Positions 26,726 to 39,653 of a DNA stretch of 64,000 nt are shown in pieces; within the stretch, counting starts at the first letter, position 1; each line of letters opens with the position of its first letter. The stretch comes from Phallusia mammillata (Eukaryota; Chordata; Ascidiacea; Phlebobranchia; Ascidiidae): the NCBI GenBank assembly GCA_003260075.1, contig QLIY01000234.1:122177-186176 (forward strand), read 5' to 3'. The translations under genes were made by a program, and so were the position numbers. The notes beneath the pieces were generated by a model that was given only the letters and a program-made list of their open reading frames with translations, was not told the origin of the DNA and searched no databases.

Positions 26726-29700
26726 ATGATTTCTTTCAACAAGAAAGTGCATTTAGGGAATACTAGTCATCAGCATCACCTGCAGCAGCCGACTAAGGGT
26801 TTACCAGGTATGTAAATATTATTAGTTGTCAAATTTTGTACGGTTCAAAAACAATACCATTTCAAATAATTTACAGTGCGAGAACCCTTTGAAAAGACAT
26901 ATCAAGTAGGAAAGGTCCTTGGATCAGGCGGTTTCGGAGTCGTTTACTCTGGAGTTAGGTTGATTGACAACATGCCAGTAGCCATCAAACACATTGCACG
27001 ATCAAGGGTAAAAGTCTGGGGACAGGTAAATATAAACATATTAGCGCTAGTAACCTAAGGCAGCAGACCTTATATGGATTAATGCCTTGCCTACAGATCA
27101 ATGGACAAAGCGTACCAAATGAGATCGTGCTCATGGAACGGATAGCACCCAACAAACACGTCATACAGTTATTGGACTGGTACGAAAGGCCGGACAGTTA
27201 TATCATTATCATGGAACGACCGGAACATTGCCAAGACCTTTTTGATTACATCACTGAGAAGAAATTACTAGATGAGGACACGGCGCGTACGTTTTTTTGG
27301 CAGGTATGACTTGCACGATTTTGCATGACGAAAACTGGTGAAATTAGTGATGACTCATGGTTCCCCTTGCATTATAGGTCCTCCTAGCCGTCGACCATTG
27401 TCATAAATGTGGGGTGGTCCATCGCGACATTAAAGATGAAAACCTCCTTGTCGACTTTAAGACAAACACCCTAAAGCTGATAGATTTCGGCTCTGGGGCC
27501 ATCCTCCGCGACACAGTATACGTTGAATTTGACGGTAAGCGTTAGTTTATGTATATCTTATGCATATTATTGTGTGCATACTCGAGGGCTTGTATGAAAC
27601 ATTCGAGGCTATATGGTAAAAGCGAACCTTGTGGTAACATGCCATCAATTCGACGCAACCGTTTGTGTACATACAAACGCCGTGCTGGGCTAGAACACAT
27701 CATAGCTGGTCGTTGTGTTTTGCGTTGACGAAATCCGGAAATGTGTTAGGAAGCGCTGGAGCCCTGTGACTGCTGTTCAGCTGTTCTATCTGTGTTGTTG
27801 CATTGGCTGGCGCCTGGCGGTGATACAGCCCGCTATAGTCCCGTGGGACGCTTCTTTGAACTGCTATAACCGGGAACGCCTCTGGTCATTCTCCGTGGCC
27901 CTTTGTTGTTGTGCACTAGCGTGATCACGTGATTTTAACCAGTCCATGTGACGACAAATTTCAATCGATTGAAAATCGTCATGGCCTAAATAGGTCGACC
28001 GCGAGGCAATGATTTGTCGTCGACATCTGCTGCAGGCAATATGTTCACTTGGGTGGATTTTCCCTTGTTTATTTCCGTCTCTCGACTTTTTAAGGATCAA
28101 AACTCAAATATTTACATGTGATGTTGCGAGGTAATTGACTTGTGTGCAGCGCTCTGTATAAATAGCGATAATGTTTACTATGGAATCTAAAACAGGACCT
28201 GCTTATCGTGTCATACACCAACGTGTCAGTTTACAAGAAAACGTTTTCTTATTCTCAGCGTCGCCAGTTTGTTTTTAGCGCACCCTGAAAATTGCTCTAT
28301 GGCTGTGTTTATCTGAAGGCTTGGTTCGTTGCAACGTGGCATCTTGCGTTCGTCAGTGGGAACTTAACCTTCTGCGCAACACGTCACCAGCCAAACTCGT
28401 GCCAGTTAGCGCGTCATCCTACTTCAGGCGGCCGCGTTGTCGGCGCGAGGCAGCGATAGGCACCCGAAAGTGATAATAATATTTGCCGTATCACTGTCCA
28501 CAGCTGTTTGCAGCGTATGCATTGTGTCCTATCGCAAACATATCGCCGTGGGCACTGGCAGGTCCCGATGAGGCGCGAGTTTTACTACAGGCGTTTGTTT
28601 ATTTTGCTTTGTCCTGCTCCAGTCGGTTGCAGCGCTACTATAATTGGCCTGATAACGGAGACGGGTCAACCACAGCGCCTGGTCTTTTGGGAGACAAGAA
28701 ATAGGTCACTGGTGATTAAGACGAACGGCTCTATGTGCTTCTAATGCGCACGACCTGCAGCTGTCGCATTTTCAACTGTTCTTCACATTTGCGAGCAAAA
28801 CCCCCGCACTAAGTAGCAAGTATTGGGCGCTGGGAAAAGCACTTTTCGGTCTGACTGGGCGTTTTCTTCCCTCTTTGCAATTTGGTAAAGTGAATGAAAT
28901 ATTCCCTAGTGACCTTTGCGTTCGAGCGCCGCAATGGCCATGGAAACGTATGTACGCGCCCGTGTGTGTGCCTGTGTGCACGACAGTGTTCGAAGTCCGT
29001 TAGATCGGCCAAAACAACAGACAGCTCCGACATATAACAGCAGTGCGCCTTTGATGTTCACATTTGGCGCCGGGTGTTGTACTAATGTTTGATTTCTAAG
29101 ATCAAAGTACGACCAATGGTTCAAAGTCGCAAAAGACTTGACTATCAGTACCAGCTGTGGTGGCGAAGTCCTCTGTGAGAATAATAAAAAAGGAACCGCT
29201 TATGTTTTTGCGTTGCTAAAATGCCTAAGCCACTGTATGGAAATTCCCGATTGCAGCAAGTGCCTGACGTTTTCAGTTTCTTTGTGGTCTTGTGACCTGG
29301 GTAAGCGGTAGGCATTCCCCTATTGCAAGCCGTTCAGCTACAAATTTTTCAAAGGTATTTCTGTTTTACGCTGGTGGCGTGCGAACGGCTGAACCGAAAG
29401 TACGTGGAAACGCAACCAGTTCCAGCTCCCTTGTGGCACTAATTCTGCCTTTTTTATCTATTTTTTCGCGTATCGGCTGAACGAGCGGTCGTGCGTGTTT
29501 TAGAGCCTAGCCTGCTTTCCGGCTCATATCTCGTGCACCTGTTGTTATGACCGATGTCAATATGTGCAACCCGCGCAACAGGGATCAGCTTTCACTGCAG
29601 CAATCGCGCAGCGTACTTACCCATATTTATGAGGCCGGAAACTTGCGTGCGGTGATTGATAAAAATTTCGCGCGCCCTGTCCATTCACCGTCTCGCGGGA

Positions 29701-32700
29701 TTTTTCAAGCGGAAATCCGTTGTGTACGGACAGCGCGGGGCTTAGCGATGATGTCATCCCTTTGACAACAAACTGCGCTCGTCCTTGCTGGCACGATAGC
29801 GTCGTGGGCGAAAGTATAGTTTCGCGTGACTTGTAACCAAACACCGCGCACACCTTTTTCCCGCCTTTTCCTCCACCCTTTGAAGCCCCCCAACCCCCAC
29901 CTAACGTTTTCCCACCAACAGCGTTGTTTCTAAGATGTCTAGTTGGGCGTAGTAAAGGTGCGCATACTTCTGTTGGAACGTTGAACCGCCCAGGACGACG
30001 GTTTGTGTCAAGATGTTCTCCCACTCCATCCTCCCTTTATCTGTTTTATTGCTCTCACTCCCTCCCTTTGTGTGCCCAAAGCGCGCGTTCCCCGACGCTA
30101 AATACTTGAATGATTTCGCCGTCCTTTTCGTTGAAGCCCCGTTGGAATGCGAATAGGGCCACTCGTTTGTGAAGTCACAAAACGCCTAATTGTGTGCGAC
30201 GTCTGTACCTAAAAAGGGCGCGAAACGTGTAAAGTTTTAGTGGGCGGTTTCAATTAGGCCCACTGTAAATTTCAGACCCTACCAAACAACATGTTTTGCT
30301 TCTTCGTCCTTACACAGCATTGCCGCGGGGCTTACACATTATCTTGCCTCGCGATTGACGTCAAGGCATCTGCAGACGCGCATGACCTTTTAGTTAACCC
30401 AGGTGGGCTGCGTGCCTACTGTGGCAGAATGCAGGTTCAACTCAAGGTGCTTGTGCGGCGAAACAGAAAAAAAACTGAAAGGTCAGCGAAACCTTAGCGT
30501 TGGCAAACCCGAATGACGTTAAAGCAATCCCAAGAACAGCTGAATCACGGCCCACGGGGCTCACAAAGCAAAGTGTTTTCGCGTCTTCGCTTTCACTACG
30601 CTGAGGAACGCCCAACTGTCGCATAGCAACGACACGCGTCAGGACCTGCCCTCAGAACGCTGTGGCACGCGCGTACATCGAAATAATTTCCGCCTAGCGT
30701 TACAGTTCCGCTGTTGAAAAGGAACCAAACGCGCGATACCTTGTTTTGTTGATGATCCTCGTGACAAAAGCACTAGATGTTCAGTAGTAAAATATGATAC
30801 CTCTTCTTCTAAGCCTGTACCCCCAGTTCATAGCACGTGATTATGCGTTGGCCACAATGAGATATTTTAAGCTCATCGGAATTCGTGTTGTGTTTTCTTT
30901 GTACGCTGTGTGGCATTCAGCGTTGCCTAGAGCGTCACGTACTAGTTGGGGGCTGTTTACGCTCTGTTGCTATGCGACGGAGCTGAGGAGCAAGTACTGT
31001 GACAAAGTTCAGCGAGGAAATTCCGCTGAGAGCGCGTGCTCTGTGCCAAATCGATCGGTGCCTGGTATCAGCGCATTGCATTGCCTTGCAATAATGCACC
31101 CAGAATAGCAACGAAAGTTTCCAGGCCTTTTCCCGGTTTCGAAAACAAGACTTGGCGCCGCATTGAGAAGTTTTTTTGAAGTTTCGATAAGCAAAGGCCT
31201 TGCGTGCGTTGGCAACCGCGGCGATAAATAACGTTGCATGACTCACGCATTTGCGCTTGTTTTTCAAACCAGAGACATTCCAATCGTGAATTCTTGTTCC
31301 CTGGGTAACGGGTGACTCATTCCGGTCGCCCACGCTGACCTAAAGGCGAAAAATGCCGAAGTACTTGATTGAACCAACGACGGGTTTTGGAACTTTTCCG
31401 TGTTTCCTTCGCTAATGGGACGTAATTCAAATCAATCACGTGTGTCATGTGTTCATGATGTCACCCGCTTGCTACCGTACCTGTGGCGCAATATCCTACT
31501 ATGTTCCTTCGACCTTAATGTCCTTGTCAGTAAACGTATGACGTCTTCGCGGGCAGGGGGGTGTTGTGTTTGCGGCAATCAACTCTTCAATGGCAATGTT
31601 GTTTACCAGAAGGTTGCCCCTGTGAAGATCCCACTAACAAATTTCCATGTATTCAAGGCACCTCATTACATAAGTTCAACATAGAAGTTTAGGACAATAC
31701 TCTTTAGGTACTTTTGTATAAAATTCCTCTGCCTTATTAGTACATCTGGGCGTTGCGAAAATAACACATTACGTAGCTTAAATTCCTGAATTCAAATTCA
31801 CATTCTTGCGTGTTTGATCGCGCAAAAATGCCGCCGTTCCACGAAGTATCCACACGTAATAAATGTTAAATCAAGATCCAAGCACCGCAGGCAGTTTGTA
31901 CGACTCTCGTATACCTTTCAGTCGAACACGTGGTGGATTGCGAAATAATGAGCTCCGCATACAGTGGCAACAGGCGTTCCCAACTATAGCGCTTGATGTG
32001 GCTTGTTTTCTTTAGCGGCGTTCAAGCCTTTGTTGGCCGGAATCGTTTGTTTTCAGAGTCGACCCCCTTGATGTATGCAATGTACGTTGCTACGACGACG
32101 CTTCGCAGTTGTTATGGAAACGTTGCACGGCGTTAACAGTACTTAAAGCGGTTAGGAATGCCACTCATGTGCTGGTTTGTTGTCGCTCTGGGTTTCTGGG
32201 GTTTCAGATACGAGCCGAGCGTTCTTGGGGAAGCACGCATTTACATACAGACGGGCCAGCGCTATTGTTTAACCACCGAGGTTCCCCGTATTTAGTGAAT
32301 GTTTAACGCGCCATGGGCCTTCTCGTAAACAAGTCAATGTGTTCTACACACCAGTTCCATCTGCTGTAATGAAACCGTCTTGAGGAAGCGGAATTTACCT
32401 CAATTTAGCCTTCGGTTTCTTGTGTTGACAAACCAAGGCTTGGCGTGGCGGGAGAGCAACCCGCGGCGTCAATGGTCCAAACTTTTACTGTAGCTTCTGG
32501 GAACGAATTCAGACAACTCCACGGCCGGTCCGGACTTGTCTGACCGCTCCCTAGTTTGACTGTTCCCAGAAATCTGCCGCCCTTGGCCTCTGGTTAACCT
32601 TGAAAAGCAAATCATGTATACACATTATAGTTTATCGTTAAACTAAGCCGTACTAGCAAATATTGATGTGTGAGTTTGCATGCAGATTTGGGTGTTTATA

Positions 32701-35700
32701 AACGTGGCCTTTCACCCCAGCCAGCAAGGCGCCCAGAACAAGCTTGTGCACTGTTGCTCCCTAATCGCGTTATAGATGAGCGAAGTACAATTACGTCATT
32801 TTGCAGACGACAACCAATGGGGTGCATTCGACCCGATACAGATTTCTAGGCTAAAACGACGAAGATTGGCACTAGAAAACGCACTCGGTTTTGAGCCGTA
32901 AATAATTAATAAGAACCCGTCTCGTGTTTTTCTCGCGCGATGGGCCCCACCCTTCTATCTTCACAGATTTATCGTTGCTTGTAAAATTGAAGTTTTTGGA
33001 CTTTGTTACCGCTCGGTTCAGAGACCAAAGCAAAGCGCCACGCGCTTATTTTTATGAATTAAAGCGAGCAGCTGAATTGGCTATTCACGCATCCGGCACC
33101 GATGTGCTCTATGTACTCAGATCAATTGAACGTTGTGCATTTTGCCTCTAGTCTAAACAGCCTTCGTAGAAAACCGACTGACGCATTCCCGCTGCTTCTA
33201 CACTCCAAGCAAGTCAGTTCAGAAAACCGGTTTACGGAGAAAGAGTCCTAGCTGGGCCCTGGCTGCGGAAGTTTTGCATCCTGATAACGCCGTCTGTCCT
33301 CACCATTGGTCCAGGGTTACGGAGGGTCGGGCCAGTTCCTGTAGCGTGCCGTGTGTCGCAAGTAAACATGTTGCCCTCGCAGAGCATCGTACGTCGTCAC
33401 AGCACCAAACGTTTTCAACTAACGGCTTTGTTATGGTTTTAGGCGTTTCATGCTTCCCACTGTACACAACTCAGCTCCGCCGAAAACGCACTTCGTGTGC
33501 TCAAAGTTGCTTCTACAACTTTAAAAGATGATTTTAATAGTGTGAAATATGTATTTTGGGATGAAATTACCTTGTGCACGCTGTATAGCGAAGAAAAAAC
33601 GTTCAAAACAAGCAATTTGCCTCTGTGAGCACATCGCGATCTGCGGCGGAAGTGCCGGTTATGACGCGCGCGGAGTGATTGATAAAAAATCGACGCGTCC
33701 CACTTCCCGCCAAACGAACATCCGCCGTGCGGGCCCGCGCATTTTGGACCCAGGCAGAACGCAATACCAACACGTTGATCAACATACCAAACATTCCATT
33801 CAACGCACTCGGTGCACGCCTCAACACAAACCACCTTACGAGAGCGTTTGAATTCGTTGCTCCTGTCACTCTCGCGTGAGAGTCCGCCCTCTAATGCTCT
33901 TTCATTCTCTCTGAAGAGCGGCAGTGTGTTATGCTTGCTTTTCCGGTGTTCTTACTAACGCGGTTTTGATGTCTCGTTATTGCTTAGGCGTATGCGCATG
34001 TTAACGTCATGCCCTTGGTATGTTGGCCTCCTACGCGACTGTTCAAATGCGACAAGGCATGACCCACCCCTTTTACAGCTCAATATAGCTCAGAGCTCAA
34101 TATAACCCGCGGCTTTATCGTCGTAGCTTCAAGTTCACCCAAGTAGCAAATCTGCTCTTAATCAACGCTCCATGGGTCTTAACCCAAATTCATTTGCGAG
34201 TTTCAATTATTTTTGGCTTTGTAAGGATTGAGTTCAACAAAGCAATTTCTATTTCGGGGGATTAACCGACTTTTCATGTCACATGACACCGGGAAGCCTT
34301 TTGATTGGTGATAAACGCAAAGACGGAAGCAAATGCGACAGCAAGCACGGCGAGGAAATGATGGGAAACACCAGCAGAGTCGCTTTTAAGTCATGACCTC
34401 TTCTCGGTTCTCTATAATTTCGCTCTCGCGTTGTGATTTTCCCATAAAGTTGTCGCTCGTTTGCGTCCACCGGAAAAGCAGGTAGCCATTTTCGCACCGC
34501 GGCTTGGCCTAAGTGCTGTGACCTTTGCAACGCGTACAAAGTGAACTCTCAACTCTTTTTTCTGTCCGATTACGGCGACCACGCCTTACTATTATAATTT
34601 GCGGTGTTGGTTTGCGGTTTATAACCTTGCTATTAGCCACGTAACTTTCTGGTGACAATTTCTGACAGGAAATATCAAGGTGGACATACACTATTCTGTT
34701 CAGTACATTGGCATTCTCCAAGTGTTAAAAGACGAAAAAAAGTTTCCTTTAAACGTTTGAACGGAGGAGCTTTGTCCGAAACCGTTTCAATTGTAATTTG
34801 CCGGGTTCACATCCACTTTCATATCCTCGTTTTCAGAATGAAACAAGGGGTTAGTTCTGTTCTTGGTGTAAGTGCCTTATAAGCGTGAGAACATGCCATA
34901 AATCCTGGACCGGATTCTACACTTAACCGTCTGCAAAGGCGGATGTAGCTACTGTGATTTATTCACACGCTAAGCACTTGTGAGGTGACGCTTTTGTGAG
35001 TGGCATATTTTTAGCACATCGAGTACCAGAGGCTTGGCGTTGTAACAAACATTTTTGCTCCGTCCTTGACCAGGCGTATGTGTATACAATCCCCAAGCGA
35101 ATACAGGAAGCGTGTCAAAATATGAAGCATCATCTCGTTCGGTCCGGAGTACTCTTTCGCCCTGTCAATCCACCACCAATCCACCGGTCTGGCGTTTAAC
35201 AAGCATCAACTGGTGCTTCCTAGGATCACCGACACCAGTCTGTCAGTAGGAGTCGGTATTGAACTTGCCAATTCGTTTTGCCACAGTCTGGCCCACAAGC
35301 TAGTTGTCTGATTGCCAACATCCTGGTTGTCGCCTCTCAACGCGACGATTCCTCTTACTTTGATAGTTTGACTCGGAATTAACTCGAAATGCCGGTGCCT
35401 CCTATGCATGAACAAGAAGGTAAATGATAGCAGGAGCTACTATCGCATGGACATCCATCTCCAAAGGCGCAATTACTCAATAATGGCTGTAATGGCGGGA
35501 GGTTTTACACACTTACGTTTCATCGTGTTCAATTAACGATGGAAAGGTTTGAGGTGTTGCCTATCAAGTGTCCACGGCGAGACTGCTACCTTCATTAGGC
35601 CGGCAAATCTAACGCTTTAGCCGCGTGGATGTCAGGAAACTCGTGTTCTCAACGTGTTACGGTGTGCTAATTTATCTGACTGAGCGTCAATCATCGAACA

Positions 35701-38700
35701 GAAAACGTCGCGCCGAAAGCGGAAACTGAGACAAAGGAACAAAGGGACCACGATGCTTTTAACATCTTACTGAAATAGGCCAATTCGGCAAGTTGCGTCT
35801 GTTCATTCTCACAAGAGACAAGAAGTTTTTTTTCAATCAGTCACACGCGTCAATAACTACCCCGCGTGACGTCAATAGCGGTTTTGGCGCGTTTTTCACG
35901 CAGCCTTGCGAAAACGTCAAGTAACGCACAGCGCAATGATGTCGTGCTCATGAATTATTCATGCAAGGATGACGTCAAAACGCCACACCCTTTGCCCGCG
36001 CAGGAAAAACACAGCACCATTTGCATTCGACCTTTCTGCAAAAACGTGACACTTCCCATCGCTTGAATGCAAATTTCTTGGACCTCGCGACATTTCACTA
36101 CTCTCCTGACCCACGGAAGACACCCGGCGTGGCATTAGTTGGATACCAAAGTCCAAACCTTCCATGTTGTCACACACCGCAGAGGTCGAGATGCTATTAA
36201 AAGTCGAATTTTCGGTAATCACTGGCGACTTTGCCCCCTTGTGATGTCACAACAGTAGCTTGGCAACCGTTTGGCCAGTTCGCTAGGCAACCGATTGCCA
36301 TCTAATTTGACACAATAATTGTTTTTTGTCACTTGCTGACGCCAAAAACTCTTTAGAATTTCATGCAACATATTTTGAAGGTGCTAACAAAACAAAATAT
36401 TTTGAAGGTGCTAACGACTTAACAATTATGGTTTAAACCCGCTTTAAAAAGTGTGCAGCTTACAGTGAACGCCGCAAACTTTTTAATTGTCAAATACATT
36501 GACGGTGGTTATGAGGGATTCGCATTGATGACTCTATGGTCAATTTGCAGTAACTCCGGCATTACATCACCACACCTGCGCAGCAGAAGCAGAAGCCCTT
36601 TTACCTCGCTTCTCGACTGCAGACGCACCTGACACCTACTAAATAATGCATTCGTTTGTCCTTTTAACTCTCTCTCCCTTTGCTCCGAACGCCAGACGCT
36701 TATTTTTAGACGCGCGCCCGAATTTCCCAGCGCACTTGCCGTTAGCGGCGTTTATTAGAATTTGTGGAAAGTCGAAAAGAACGAACCACGCGAGCAGCTG
36801 TTACATATAGCTCCACGGTGTCTTGTATATCGCTTTGCAGATGTTTTGTTACGATTCATCTTTAATAGTAGCGACGACGAAGGGTTGCCTGGGGGTGAAT
36901 TGGACTTTGATGTGTGTTGTGCGGTTTTATTATGGCTCGTGTAGTGACGATGCAAAAAATCCGCGCTGTATAAGTCGGGGTTGAAACATCGGTTGTGCAA
37001 ACACATACTTCGACTGAGATGAACTTTGTTCGTTCGGGCAACGCGTCAGTCTGCATTCCGACCATACCTGATCGGCTCGCCTGCTATTGCGTGCGTGACT
37101 GCGCCGTGCCGTATGAGAATGCAGCAAATTTGTGGTGTGTTTAGCTGCAATATACCTCGAACTGGTTTCTACTAAACCGGTCTTACCAGTACAGCAACCT
37201 GGCGCCGTAAAAACCAACGAACACTGTGGCATATGGCTGCAAGCTGCGTACCCGGTTAAACCCGACGCGTTCGAGAAACTCCACGATTTTGCGTGGATGT
37301 CGAAGGCGGAAAAGCGTCTTAGCTGCTCATAGCGAACTGCAACCACCGGGAAGGGGAAAAGCAACCAAAACTTTTTTTTCCTTTCGCGCTTTCGCGTCAC
37401 AAACCACGCTGACGTCTATTATGACGTAAAAGTAGCGCGGCGCTTCTGACAAATGATCAAACTGCAAAGTTAACCAATTGTCCCTGTGAGCCAAGTTTAC
37501 TTTACCGTTAACTCGGTGTTGTGTATTTTACCCCACGGGTAGCTCGACTTTCGTGGGCTATTTTCAGAGCCCCTTGTATTGTGTTTACCTGAATTACGGG
37601 CCGAGCCAAGGTCTACAGCTGTAGCCGCTGCTTCAGTCCGGTCCTCAATGCTGTTTGCGAAACGCTTGTTGTGAAAGGCGGGCAGACTATATCCGCCTCG
37701 TTTGCGCGAACGCTGACCAAACGGATCGATAACAGGATGTGGCAAGATTGAGGGGGAAGGGGGCTCATCTAAAACGTGACTACAAGCAGCATATTCCTAT
37801 CTGCGCTTGTGCTGTTATTAAATGAGCGGCTTGCTTCGGAAAAACCGCTCTTCAATAGATAATAGTTTATGCGCGTTTCGTATCGAGCACCACTTCGCAT
37901 TAATCGTCCAACACTCGAGTTTTTTGATTTATTACCGTACCCATAGCAACGTATCTACGCTTCAAGCCCTCTCGTTGGGCATAACAATGCGCTTATGAGA
38001 TTACGACCCCATCTAAATTTCATACAAGCCCTTTTTGTTTATGATACTACATCGCGAACCAAATGCGTAGCAGTCAATTAAACGTGTTGTTTCTGCCGTT
38101 CCAGGTACTCGTGTATACTCCCCACCCGAGTGGATCCGTAAACATCGATACCACGGAAGATCAGCAGCAGTCTGGTCGCTAGGTGTCCTCCTATACGACA
38201 TGGTCTGCGGAGATATCCCCTTCGACAAAGACGAAGAAATAGAAAACGCCGAAGTCCGCTTCAACCACCCAGTATCAGCAGGTAAGGGTGAAATTTTGTG
38301 TTTATAGCATCTTGCGGAAATTACATACTCCAACCTACTCTATGTTATTGTACGCGCTGATAAACATTTCTACGCGCGGTTTATTGACAACGTGTTTTTC
38401 TGTTTTGGCCGACCACGCAAAAACCGCGCTTAAGCTGTTAAACAAGTCCAACGAGGTTTTTGTAAGGTTGACGATCAATTAAATTTCATTGTGCGAACCT
38501 GTTCGTTGCGCTGACCGCTTTTGGCGTTTTCTCAAATGTCACTTAATCGTCTTTGCGCCCAGCACCAAACAACAGATCATTTTCCTGCGCATCTTCAATG
38601 TTTATCGTTGCTATGACGTACCTTGTGACGCGTCTGGCTTCTCTCAAAAGGCCTGCGCGACTCTAATTATAGCAACCACCGGAATCCTATTTCGGTCTGG

Positions 38701-39141
38701 GTGCGTTTCTAGGCATGCGCTACCACTGTGAATTGCACACGGGTCAATTTGTCACAACGCAAATTTCGCCAAGTCAATGCAAATACAGAGTAACCGGGTG
38801 TATTTGGATGCTAATAACAGTCAGTAGTGGCCTTTACGCGGCCTGTGTCCCTTCCGTATGGCAAATAGGGCTCTGACTTAGCGTCTGTCGCGACAAAAAG
38901 CGCCGATTGTTCGTCTGTCAAGCCTTAATCTTAGTTGTTTAAAGCCTCCTTTGATGCTCGCACACTCACAAACGTATGCGCGCGTGCTTGGTGTGTGTGC
39001 GTCAGTAGTAACGGCCAAGAATACCTTCTCAATACCGGTTCTTTGTACCTCCCTTCCGTTACCGTTTGTGCTCACAAAAGGTCTTGGTATTTCCGATAGT
39101 GTACCACGCCTGTTTGTGCCTCGTACCTTCTTCGAGCTGTT

Positions 39142-39233
<92 letters not shown>

Positions 39234-39653
39234 TTCCTGTGGGCAACGCCAACGCGCACACAAATAGCTCATAAACGCAAATGAGTACCCTTCTATGCAT
39301 ATGAGCTATACACCAGCACCTGCGAGGCGAGTTATCTCACAAATGCTCTTTTGTATTCACAGAATGCGAAGACCTTATTAGATCCCTGCTGTGCTTTCGT
39401 CCATCGGACCGACCGACCCTTGAGCAAATCATGATCCACCCGTGGATACTGAAAGGCGATTTTATTTCCAGGTAATTGGACGTTTCTGTTTTGTCGAATT
39501 TCGACAATAGGCCTTTGTGCGTTAAAGTGATTGTAACATCCGCTTTGTTTCTTGCCCTGCAGGCATTGTGGCACCACTAGCAGTCACATACGAACTTCGT
39601 CGGAGTGCTCAGACGGCGGTAGCTCCACGGATAGCACGGAGAGCTTCAACTAA
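26726..39653 (+). CDS. PIM: PIM-family serine/threonine kinase
   Basis: Seven exons: 26726-26807, 26877-27025, 27097-27303, 27378-27534, 38105-38281, 39363-39471 and 39563-39653, giving 323 residues (human PIM1 313). Landmarks: [11 protein letters not shown] loop, [11 protein letters not shown] lysine, [22 protein letters not shown], and the PIM-specific hinge [15 protein letters not shown] with its extra proline. Further on are [18 protein letters not shown], and [14 protein letters not shown], where the activation loop is acidic and needs no upstream kinase. [13 protein letters not shown] and [10 protein letters not shown] close the C-lobe, ending in a Ser/Thr-rich tail. PIM kinases are constitutively active and controlled mainly by expression, promoting growth and survival. 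Intron 4 is about 10.6 kb. Intron 5 contains a 91-C gap tract. Confidence 0.95.
27535..38104 (+). other. Giant, CpG-rich intron 4 of the PIM gene
   Basis: This single intron is longer than any other gene in the window and is visibly richer in G+C and CpG than the AT-rich surroundings. It has many short overlapping open frames, as expected from high GC, but none shows a recognised domain. No transposon with clear ends and no poly-C tract was seen in it. It may hold regulatory elements or an unannotated non-coding RNA; neither can be shown here. Confidence 0.65.
39143..39233. other. 91-C tract, no flank duplication
   Basis: Lies in PIM intron 5. Flanks are unrelated. Probably a gap of estimated size. 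Confidence 0.75.

Noticed and set aside
30935-31333. 132-residue minus-strand frame and many others in 28-38 kb
   Set aside because: GC-rich sequence has few stop codons by chance. The frames overlap in several phases and show no domain or splice signals that fit a gene.
36370-36415. 19-bp direct repeat (TATTTTGAAGGTGCTAAC twice)
   Set aside because: Only two copies separated by a few bases. No sign of a target duplication or regulatory array.
38878-39300. Long poly-proline / poly-glycine open frames on both strands
   Set aside because: They are translations of the 91-C tract. The same happens at 54.8, 57.9, 58.8 and 60.4 kb. A homopolymer has no stops in any frame, so these are not proteins.
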